Source: ZCTH02-B3 sp036563895 (GTDB taxonomy: Bacteria > Bacillota > Bacilli > Paenibacillales > Paenibacillaceae). From it: DNA of 15,423 nucleotides. Below the pieces are notes generated by a model. The model ran no database searches. It was not told the origin of the DNA and saw only the letters and a program-made list of their open reading frames with translations. Positions 1 to 13,281 of the stretch are shown here, in pieces. The DNA lies in contig DATCLN010000173.1 in assembly GCA_036563895.1 (NCBI GenBank), forward strand, positions 1 through 15,423, read 5' to 3'. Numbering within the stretch: position 1 is the stretch's first letter; each line of letters begins with the position of its first letter. The position numbers were made by a program, and so were the translations under genes.

Positions 1-1968
<1,968 letters not shown>

Positions 1969-2013
1969 TCATTGGTCTCCTTTCATATCCAGATCGCTTG
2001 CGCCGCCCGCGGA

Positions 2014-2484
2014 TCACCAGCGGTAGTGGGCGAAAGCCCGGTTCGCTTCCGCCATCTTGTGCGTGTCTTCGCGCTTCTTCACCGCGCCGCCGGTGTTGTT
2101 GGCGGCGTCGATGATTTCCGCGGCGAGGCGCTCCTGCATCGTCCGTTCGCTGCGGAGGCGGGCGTAGTTCACCAGCCAGCGCAGGCCGAGGGACGTCCTG
2201 CGTTCCGGCCGGACTTCCACCGGCACCTGGTAGTTGGCGCCGCCGACCCGCCGCGCCCGCACTTCCAGCACGGGCATGACGTTCTTCAGGGCGGCTTCCA
2301 GCACTTCCAGCGGATCCTTGCCCGTCCGCTCGCGAATGATATCGAAGGCCTCATACAATATCCGCTGCGCGACGCCTTTCTTGCCGTCGTACATGATGCG
2401 GTTGATCAGCCGCGTGACCAGCTTGCTGTTGTAAATCGGATCCGGAAGCACATCCCGTCTCGGCACGGGTCCTTTGCGGGGCAT
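2014..2484 (-). CDS. rpsG: 30S ribosomal protein S7
   Basis: S7 nucleates assembly of the 30S head by binding the 3' major domain of 16S rRNA and helps line the exit site. The product is 156 residues, the usual bacterial length. It begins MPRKGPVPRRDVLPDPIYNS and contains the conserved LINRIMYDGKKGVAQRILYE and RVGGANYQVPVEVRPERR segments, ending AEANRAFAHYRW. The ATG at 2484 is preceded by AAAGGAGG at a normal distance. It lies between rpsL (84-bp spacer with inverted repeats) and fusA (45-bp spacer). In E. coli, S7 represses its own operon by binding the S12-S7 spacer; whether it does so here is unknown, but that spacer can fold (separate entry). Confidence 0.98.
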   Translation of the reverse strand: MPRKGPVPRRDVLPDPIYNSKLVTRLINRIMYDGKKGVAQRILYEAFDIIRERTGKDPLEVLEAALKNVMPVLEVRARRVGGANYQVPVEVRPERRTSLGLRWLVNYARLRSERTMQERLAAEIIDAANNTGGAVKKREDTHKMAEANRAFAHYRW

Positions 2485-2521
2485 CGCGTATCCTCCTTTC
2501 CGCTCACATGGTGCCTCAGCC

Positions 2522-2558
2522 CGCCGCGTCTATGCAGCGTGCCATGCAGCACGCGGCG
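2522..2558 (-). promoter_or_regulatory. Two competing inverted repeats in the rpsL-rpsG spacer
   Basis: An 8-bp perfect inverted repeat, CGCCGCGT (2522-2529) with ACGCGGCG (2551-2558), overlaps an inner 6-bp repeat, GCGTGC (2537-2542) with GCACGC (2549-2554, loop CATGCA). They share bases 2551-2554, so only one can form at a time. Neither has a T tract, so this is not a terminator. It sits in the spacer that in E. coli carries the S7 operator. A regulatory role is inference; the complementarity is directly visible. Confidence 0.5.
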
Positions 2559-2569
2559 GAGACGGGCGC

Positions 2570-2989
2570 TCATTTCTTCTCTTTCGGTTTCTTCGCGCCG
2601 TATTTGGAACGGCCCTGCATCCGGTTGTTGACGCCGGCCGTATCCAGCGCGCCGCGGATGATATGATAGCGGACACCCGGCAAATCCTTGACCCGGCCGC
2701 CGCGGACGAGCACGGTGCTGTGCTCCTGCAGGTTGTGGCCGATCCCCGGGATATACGCGGTCACCTCGATGCGGTTGGAGAGGCGCACCCGCGCGTATTT
2801 GCGCAGCGCCGAGTTCGGCTTCTTCGGCGTCATCGTGCCCACGCGCGTGCACACGCCGCGCTTCTGCGGAGAGCTCAGATTGGTCGTGATCCGCTTCAGG
2901 GCGTTGTATCCGAACTGCAGGGCGGGAGATTTCGATTTGACCACTTTTTTCTTGCGTCCCTTGCGCACCAGCTGGTTGATTGTCGGCAT
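2570..2989 (-). CDS. rpsL: 30S ribosomal protein S12
   Basis: S12 is the decoding-centre protein of the 30S subunit and the target site for streptomycin resistance mutations. It has 139 residues, beginning MPTINQLVRKGRKKKVVKSK. The Firmicutes-type insertion near residues 20-35 makes it longer than the E. coli protein. Key loops are wild type: TPKKPNSALRK (54-64) with Lys56 and Lys57, and GGRVKDLPGVRYH with Lys101 and Asp102 (the position methylthiolated in some bacteria). The sequence therefore predicts streptomycin sensitivity at this locus. The ATG at 2989 follows a G-rich ribosome-binding site (AAGGGGGTGG). A small hairpin at 3002-3016 directly abuts that site. It lies 213 bp after rplGB with no convincing promoter between, so it is probably co-transcribed. 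Confidence 0.98.
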   Translation of the reverse strand: MPTINQLVRKGRKKKVVKSKSPALQFGYNALKRITTNLSSPQKRGVCTRVGTMTPKKPNSALRKYARVRLSNRIEVTAYIPGIGHNLQEHSTVLVRGGRVKDLPGVRYHIIRGALDTAGVNNRMQGRSKYGAKKPKEKK

Positions 2990-3001
2990 GCTGCCACCCC
3001 C

Positions 3002-3016
3002 TTCCGTTTATCCGGA
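3002..3016 (-). promoter_or_regulatory. Hairpin abutting the rpsL ribosome-binding site
   Basis: On the transcribed strand TTCCG, a 6-nt loop (GATAAA) and CGGAA form a 5-bp stem followed at once by the GGGGGTGG ribosome-binding site of rpsL. The 17 bases at 3000-3016 match 16 of 17 bases of the hairpin at the end of rplA (13252-13268), in the opposite orientation relative to transcription. It could position or modulate the ribosome-binding site; that is inference. Confidence 0.4.
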
Positions 3017-3157
3017 ACGAAGCGCCCGAAGGCGGACGCCGTCCGGTCCCGAATCGCCGCCGTTTCGGCCGTCGGTCCATGGCCCCTCAATGTCCACAGA
3101 TCCAGGCGATTCATTTTTTTGCGACAAAATGCCGCCCGCAAGCCGCGTCCCCCGGGG

Positions 3158-3170
3158 GTGCGCGGCGCAC
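3158..3170 (-). promoter_or_regulatory. GC hairpin in the rplGB-rpsL spacer
   Basis: GTGCG, a 3-nt loop and CGCAC form a perfect 5-bp stem about 30 nt after the rplGB stop, flanked by C4 and G4 runs that could extend it. There is no T tract directly after it, so it does not look like an intrinsic terminator. The rest of the 213-bp spacer (2990-3202) holds a small TTTTG/CAAAA repeat at 3117-3129 and the rpsL-proximal hairpin, and no gene or clear promoter that I can find. Confidence 0.35.
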
Positions 3171-3202
3171 GGGGCCGGCATCGGTCACGCTGTGCATCTG
3201 GT

Positions 3203-3454
3203 TCACTCTTTCGCCACCACGGCCATCGCCGCGTCCACGGCGATGCCGCACGCCTTGCCGAGCTGACGCATCGTGTCCACATAGTTGACCTTCACGCCGT
3301 GCAGCTTGCACAACGACACGATGCGGGTGACGAGGCGGGAATCCGCGTCCCGCGCCACAAACACTTCGATGGCCTTGCCCTGTTCCACCGTCTTGATCGT
3401 CTGCTTGGTGCCGACTTTGACCCTGCCTTCCGGAAATCGCACGCCAAGATCCAT
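3203..3454 (-). CDS. rplGB: L7Ae-family RNA-binding protein YbxF (L7Ae-like)
   Basis: This is a small L7Ae/L30e-fold protein of the YbxF family, which binds kink-turn RNA and associates with ribosomes in Bacillus. It has 83 residues with GTKQTIKTVEQGKAIEVFVA (15-34), ARDAD (34-38) and the family signature MRQLGKACGIAVDAA (62-76). B. subtilis YbxF is 82 residues, so length fits. The ATG at 3454 has GGGAGGT about 10 nt upstream. A longer reading frame reaches 3538 but would begin inside the -10 region of the promoter at 3529-3557, so it is rejected. It is the first gene of the rplGB-rpsL-rpsG-fusA transcription unit, its usual place in Bacilli. Confidence 0.94.
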   Translation of the reverse strand: MDLGVRFPEGRVKVGTKQTIKTVEQGKAIEVFVARDADSRLVTRIVSLCKLHGVKVNYVDTMRQLGKACGIAVDAAMAVVAKE

Positions 3455-3528
3455 CCCGGTTCGGACCTCCCGCGTCCGTTCGCCCGTTACCGTTCGGCGG
3501 ATTTGCAGCAGGTTAGGCACACTCAAAG

Positions 3529-3557
3529 ATACTACCACTTCACCCCAGGCGTGTCAA
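3529..3557 (-). promoter_or_regulatory. Sigma-A promoter for rplGB-rpsL-rpsG-fusA
   Basis: A -35 of TTGACA (3552-3557, consensus) is followed by exactly 17 bp and a -10 of TAGTAT (3529-3534, 4 of 6 to TATAAT). Transcription should start near 3522, giving a leader of about 68 nt before the rplGB ATG. The region is locally AT-richer than its surroundings. The placement makes sense: it separates the str-type genes from rpoBC. Confidence 0.82.
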
Positions 3558-3576
3558 GGAAAAAGCGGAAGGCGCG

Positions 3577-3600
3577 AAAACCCGCCATGCCGCGCGGCGG
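3577..3600 (-). terminator. Weak candidate terminator after rpoC
   Basis: On the transcribed strand CCGCC (3596-3600), a 9-nt loop and GGCGG (3582-3586) are followed by G and TTTT (3577-3580). The stem is short and the T run only four long, so this is a weak candidate. It lies about 170 nt after the rpoC stop and 20 nt before the rplGB promoter, where the end of the rpoBC transcript would be expected. Confidence 0.35.
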
Positions 3601-3610
3601 ACCGCACGCC

Positions 3611-3666
3611 GCGCCGCAGGCGCGTGCCGGACCGGACACCGCCGCGCCCGCAGGCCGCGTGCCGGA
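3611..3666. repeat. Imperfect ~22-bp direct repeat in the rpoC-rplGB spacer
   Basis: Copies at 3611-3631 and 3644-3666 read GCGCCGCAGGC-GCGTGCCGGA and the same with one extra C in each half (21 and 23 nt). They start 33 bp apart. They lie in a 314-bp non-coding spacer (3455-3768) that is almost pure G/C except for the promoter at its end. Besides these copies the spacer holds several short GC palindromes, for example around 3671-3683, but no gene I can recognise. Confidence 0.7.
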
Positions 3667-3768
3667 TCACGCGCCGGCGCGCGTCAATCCTCCATCGCCT
3701 TGGCGCCGCAACACGCGCAGGTCATGCGCGCGGCACCGCATCCGTGGCGCCGGCGCGCGCCGCGCCCG

Positions 3769-7392
<3,624 letters not shown>

Positions 7393-7437
7393 GGAGCAAG
7401 CCCTCCTTAAATGGTTGCTGGAACCGGCGGAATCGCG

Positions 7438-10989
<3,552 letters not shown>

Positions 10990-11021
10990 CTTCAACCTCA
11001 CCTCTCCAGTTTGTTCCGCAT

Positions 11022-11074
11022 AAAAACAAACAAACGGCCAATCCGGAACCGGCATCTTCTCCCAGTCATTGGCC
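11022..11074 (-). terminator. Terminator-like hairpin in the rpoB leader (possible attenuator)
   Basis: On the transcribed strand a 7-bp perfect stem, GGCCAAT (11068-11074) with ATTGGCC (11036-11042), encloses 25 nt. It is followed by GTTTGTTTGTTTTT (11022-11035). A small CTGG/CCGG helix can form inside the loop. The element ends about 32 nt before the rpoB TTG, downstream of the rpoB promoter, so if it works as a terminator it is an attenuator. The T tract is broken by two G residues and the stem is only 7 bp, so efficiency is uncertain. Confidence 0.5.
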
Positions 11075-11115
11075 CAAAAGAACACCCTTATACATGATTG
11101 CGGCAAAAACACCCC
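11075..11115 (-). promoter_or_regulatory. Paired GGGTGTT plus T-tract elements in the rpoB leader
   Basis: Two related sequences occur 27-29 bp apart on the transcribed strand: GGGGTGTTTTTG (11104-11115) and AGGGTGTTCTTTTG (11075-11088). Each GGGTG can pair with the CACC motifs repeated just upstream (11123-11167), which would place a T run directly after a short stem. The repeats and complementarity are visible; function is inferred. Confidence 0.4.
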
Positions 11116-11122
11116 ACGAGGC

Positions 11123-11167
11123 GCGGATGGTGCGAATGGTGCGATAGGTGCGGTTTGTGCGGATAAA
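11123..11167. repeat. Five tandem 9-bp repeats in the rpoB leader
   Basis: Plus-strand units are GCGGATGGT, GCGAATGGT, GCGATAGGT, GCGGTTTGT and GCGGATAAA, each exactly 9 bp. The first three are close to one another and the last two diverged. In the RNA they read as repeated CGCAC/CACC motifs. In the frame of the open upstream extension of rpoB they would encode Ala-Pro-X triplets, but there is no well-placed ribosome-binding site and I do not think they are translated. Confidence 0.8.
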
Positions 11168-11200
11168 GACAATACCCCATCTTAATACTGACATTTTCTA

Positions 11201-11229
11201 ATGGTACCATATGGAGAAAACCTAGTCAA
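11201..11229 (-). promoter_or_regulatory. Sigma-A promoter for rpoBC
   Basis: A -35 of TTGACT (11224-11229) and a -10 of TACCAT (11201-11206) are separated by exactly 17 bp in a locally AT-rich stretch. Transcription should start near 11194, giving a leader of about 205 nt. The -35 hexamer contains the TGA stop codon of the upstream methyltransferase (11226-11228), so gene end and promoter share bases. B. subtilis is also known to transcribe rpoB from a promoter downstream of ybxB. Confidence 0.78.
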
Positions 11230-11849
11230 ATGTTTTTTTGCTCCCTCGCCCTGACCGCCCGGTACACGCGATAGCCCTTGTGCTTGCCGATCTCCTCCAC
11301 CGCATCCTCCCCGAACAGCTCCTGCAGCTTCTTCCGGGCGCTCGGCGCGCCCTGCTTGTTGTGGACGACCACCCAGAAGGCTCCGCCGGGGACCAGATGC
11401 GCCTTCGCTTCCTCGAACAACCGGTACACCACCGCCTTGCCCGCCCGGATCGGCGGATTGCACAGAATGGCGTCGAACGTTTCCCCCGCCACCGGCTCGA
11501 ACAGATCACCCGTCTTCACGGTTACGTTGCCGACGCCGTTCAGCGCCGCGTTTTCCCGGGCCAGCTGCGCCGCCCGTTCGTTGATGTCGGTCATCGTGAC
11601 GTGCCCCCGCGGGGCGAGGCGGGCCGCCGCCAGTCCGATGGGGCCGTAGCCGCAGCCGATGTCCAGCACCCGCGCGTCGGGCGGAAAATCCATCCGTTCG
11701 ATCAGCGCGCGGCTGCCTTCGTCCACCCCGTCCCGCGAAAACACGCCGGCGTCCGTCACGAAAAGGAACGCAAATCCCCTCAGTTCGGTTTGAAACCGCC
11801 GCCGGTCTTCCGCGGACCGCGGCTGCCGCGTGAAATAATGCTCGCTCAT
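11226..11849 (-). CDS. ybxB: RsmC/YbxB-type class I SAM-dependent methyltransferase
   Basis: This is a Rossmann-fold methyltransferase related to RsmC (16S rRNA guanine-N2), and is found in Bacilli between rplL and rpoB. It has 207 residues: motif I VLDIGCGYGPIG (61-72) binds S-adenosylmethionine, DIN (88-90) is the acidic post-motif, and NPPIRAG (131-137) is the N-methyltransferase catalytic motif. The N-terminus MSEHYFTRQP matches YbxB (MSEHYYSEKP). The ATG at 11849 has GGAAGGTG 9 nt upstream. A GTG at 11861 would add four residues and is less likely. The exact rRNA target in Firmicutes is not shown by the sequence. It follows rplL after a spacer with a strong hairpin, so it is probably expressed at a lower level than rplJL. 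Confidence 0.93.
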   Translation of the reverse strand: MSEHYFTRQPRSAEDRRRFQTELRGFAFLFVTDAGVFSRDGVDEGSRALIERMDFPPDARVLDIGCGYGPIGLAAARLAPRGHVTMTDINERAAQLARENAALNGVGNVTVKTGDLFEPVAGETFDAILCNPPIRAGKAVVYRLFEEAKAHLVPGGAFWVVVHNKQGAPSARKKLQELFGEDAVEEIGKHKGYRVYRAVRAREQKNI

Positions 11850-11880
11850 CACACCCCGCACCTTCCCCGGTGAAGCGCAA

Positions 11881-11911
11881 GACCCCTCGAAGAGGGACTC
11901 TCCAAGGGGTC
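11881..11911 (-). terminator. 14-bp hairpin after rplL, poor T tract
   Basis: The 31 bases fold into a continuous 14-bp stem with two G-U wobbles in the RNA and a UCC loop; the outer 7 bp, GACCCCT with AGGGGTC, are perfect. It lies about 32 nt after the rplL stop. The bases that follow (TTGCGCTTCACC) are a weak T tract, so it may be a leaky terminator or an RNase processing / mRNA-protection hairpin separating the highly expressed rplJL from ybxB. Confidence 0.6.
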
Positions 11912-11942
11912 GGACTCCGCGTGTAGCCTTTTGTCAATCGCC

Positions 11943-12311
11943 TTACTTGAGTTCCACTTTGGCGCCGGCTTCTTCCAGCTTGGCCTTGATGGATTCGGCT
12001 TCTTCCTTGCTGACCTTTTCCTTGACCGGCTTCGGCGCGCCGTCGACCAGGTCCTTCGCTTCCTTCAGGCCGAGGCCCGTGATTTCGCGCACGACCTTGA
12101 TGACGTTGATCTTGGCCGCGCCGGCTTCCACCAGGATGACGTCGAACTCGGTTTGTTCGGCTTCCTGCGGAGCGGCGGCGGCTCCCCCGGCGACCACGGC
12201 GACCGGGGCGGCGGCCGTCACGCCGAATTCCTCTTCAATGGCCTTGACCAGTTCGTTCAGTTCGAGAACGGTCATGTTTTTGATCGCTTCAATAATTTGC
12301 TCCTTGCTCAT
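11943..12311 (-). CDS. rplL: 50S ribosomal protein L7/L12
   Basis: L7/L12 forms the multicopy stalk that recruits and stimulates translational GTPases, including the EF-G encoded in this window. It has 122 residues: N-terminal dimerisation region (1-30, MSKEQIIEAIKNMTVLELNE), Ala/Gly-rich hinge (33-48), and C-terminal domain (about 53-122) with KINVIKVVREITGLGLKEAK, the factor-binding face, and the end KLEEAGAKVELK. The start is the ATG at 12311, as in the family. Another in-frame ATG nine bases earlier (12320) is only 2 nt from the AGGAGG (about 12322-12328) and is less suitable, although 11 nt to the chosen ATG is on the long side. It lies 69 bp after rplJ with no promoter seen. Confidence 0.98.
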   Translation of the reverse strand: MSKEQIIEAIKNMTVLELNELVKAIEEEFGVTAAAPVAVVAGGAAAAPQEAEQTEFDVILVEAGAAKINVIKVVREITGLGLKEAKDLVDGAPKPVKEKVSKEEAESIKAKLEEAGAKVELK

Positions 12312-12380
12312 GGCAAGCATACCCTCCTGGATAATTGGATTCGAAACGTCCAAACGTCGGCATCATGATGATTCGACTCT

Positions 12381-12887
12381 TTATGCGGATTCGGCGGCTT
12401 TCTTGTCGGCGACCGCCTTGACCGCCAGCGCGAAGTTGCGCACCGGCGCCTGCAGCAGGCTGAGCAGCATCGCGAGCAGCGCCTCGCGCGAAGGCAGTTT
12501 GGCCAGCGCTTCGATCTGCTTGATGTCCGCGAAGCGTCCTTCGATGACGCCGCCCTTGATCTGCAGCGCTTCGTTTTCCTTCGCGAAATCGCTCAGCACC
12601 TTCGCCGGCGCGACGGGATCCTCCTTGCTGAACGCCACCGCCGTCGGTCCGGTGAGCAGGGGTTGGAGATCCGTCAGTTCCGCGTTGCTGGCGGCCCGGC
12701 TCACCAGGGTGTTTTTCAGCACCTTGAACTCGACGCCGGCTTCGCGCAGCTTCTTGCGCAGTTCCGTCATCTGCGCGACGTTCAGCCCGCGGTAGTCCAC
12801 CAGCACCGTCGCCGCGCTTTCTTTCAGCTTGGCGGTGATCTCTTCGACCTGGCGGCGTTTTTCGGCGAGAACTTTCTCGCTGGGCAT
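12381..12887 (-). CDS. rplJ: 50S ribosomal protein L10
   Basis: L10 anchors the L7/L12 dimers to the 23S rRNA stalk base and acts as autogenous repressor of rplJL in B. subtilis. It has 168 residues. The N-terminal rRNA-binding domain shows ATVLVDYRGLNVAQMTELRK (26-45) and VEFKVLKNTLVSRA (52-65). The C-terminal helix (about 132-166, SREALLAMLLSLLQAPVRNF) binds L12. The ATG at 12887 has GGAGGTG 6 nt upstream. The frame is open to 13121 but that stretch is the leader RNA, so the long form is rejected. The 370-bp spacer upstream contains a hairpin array, a promoter and an L10 leader with attenuator. Confidence 0.98.
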   Translation of the reverse strand: MPSEKVLAEKRRQVEEITAKLKESAATVLVDYRGLNVAQMTELRKKLREAGVEFKVLKNTLVSRAASNAELTDLQPLLTGPTAVAFSKEDPVAPAKVLSDFAKENEALQIKGGVIEGRFADIKQIEALAKLPSREALLAMLLSLLQAPVRNFALAVKAVADKKAAESA

Positions 12888-12900
12888 GCCAAGCACCTCC

Positions 12901-12948
12901 CGTTTGCATGGTTTCGGGCGCCCGGATCGCGCGGACAGCGGGCAAACG
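12901..12948 (-). promoter_or_regulatory. Inverted repeat bracketing the rplJ ribosome-binding site region
   Basis: CGTTTGC (12942-12948) and GCAAACG (12901-12907) are perfect 7-bp complements about 34 nt apart on the transcript. The first lies directly after the attenuator T tract and the second directly before GGAGGTG of rplJ. GC-rich complementarity inside (GGGCGCCC) can add helices. It may hold the ribosome-binding site open or bring it close to the attenuator; this is inference. Confidence 0.4.
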
Positions 12949-12973
12949 AAAAACCCCCGCAGATACGCGGAGG
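12949..12973 (-). terminator. Intrinsic terminator (attenuator) of the rplJ leader
   Basis: On the transcribed strand CCTCCGC (12967-12973), a 6-nt loop and GCGGGGG (12954-12960) form a 7-bp stem with one G-U pair, followed by TTTTT (12949-12953). It is 61 nt upstream of the rplJ start and downstream of the L10 leader, exactly where the known B. subtilis rplJL attenuator lies. Its 5' arm overlaps CATGCCTC (12970-12977), which can pair instead with GAGGCGTG (13034-13041). Confidence 0.85.
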
Positions 12974-13105
12974 CATGGCGGAGCGGAGACGGCGCAACGC
13001 CCGAAGACGAGCGGCCGTCTCCGCCTGTATTCACACGCCTCGGCAGGAAATTAAGCCTCGCGGGCACCTGCTGTCTGCGGCATTCCGTGCGATATTCAAA
13101 TTGGC
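12949..13105 (-). ncRNA. L10 leader (autoregulatory rplJL leader RNA)
   Basis: The stretch 13032-13080 carries the L10-leader core: CCGCAGACAGCAGGTGCC, then GAGGCTTAATTTCCTGCCGA, in which GCAGG (13067-13071) pairs with CCTGC (13043-13047) around the expected kink-like internal sequence. An 11-bp perfect stem follows, GCGGAGACGGC (13014-13024) with GCCGTCTCCGC (12983-12993), capped by CGCTCG/CGGGCG. Then comes the terminator. In B. subtilis the L10(L12)4 complex binds this leader and favours termination. The 5' end at about 13105 is estimated from the promoter. Confidence 0.85.
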
Positions 13106-13111
13106 GATACC

Positions 13112-13140
13112 AGCTTACCACACCGCCGTCCGCCGGTCAA
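13112..13140 (-). promoter_or_regulatory. Candidate sigma-A promoter for rplJL
   Basis: TTGACC (13135-13140, 5 of 6), a 17-bp spacer and TAAGCT (13112-13117) preceded by TGG (extended -10 context) lie just before the L10 leader. The -10 is weak, but spacing and location fit. The -35 lies within the last unit of the rplA-derived hairpin array, where the equivalent bases contain the duplicated rplA stop codon. Confidence 0.55.
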
Positions 13141-13281
13141 CGGAAGGAGGCGGTGTTCGCGACCGCCGGCCTTCGATCAACTGAAGGAGGCGGCGCTCCA
13201 CGACCGCCGGCTTCCGGTCAACGGAAAGCGGCGGTGTCCATGACCGCCGGCTCCGGATCAACGGAAGGCGGCGGTGTCCAC
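13121..13281. repeat. Four tandem ~40-bp hairpin repeats overlapping the rplA 3' end
   Basis: Units lie at 13121-13160, 13161-13201, 13202-13241 and 13242-13281 (40, 41, 40, 40 bp). Most share GACCGCCGGC, then (T)TCNGRTCAAC-GGAA, then GGCGGTGTCC. Each can fold: an outer stem such as ACCGCCG/CGGCGGT and an inner stem such as TCCG/CGGA around a TCAA loop. The unit at 13242-13281 includes the last seven codons and stop of rplA (VDTAAFR), so the other three look like decayed copies of the gene end. None has a T tract. Confidence 0.9.

Noticed and set aside
3455..3538. Longer YbxF start at 3538
   Set aside because: It would begin within the -10 region of the gene's own promoter.
10990..11172. N-terminal extension of RpoB by up to 61 residues
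   Set aside because: Family alignment and ribosome-binding-site spacing favour TTG at 10989; the extension covers a leader with terminator-like structure.
11905..11937. TTGACA just after the rplL stop as a ybxB promoter
   Set aside because: No acceptable -10 at 16-18 bp; the spacing region is GC-rich.
12888..13121. N-terminal extension of L10 by 78 residues
   Set aside because: The stretch is the L10 leader RNA with its terminator; the start at 12887 has an ideal ribosome-binding site and matches the family.
13202..13281. Seven-codon frame MDTAAFR in the second rplA repeat copy, with GGAG upstream
   Set aside because: It is a by-product of duplicating the rplA 3' end; other copies lose the frame.
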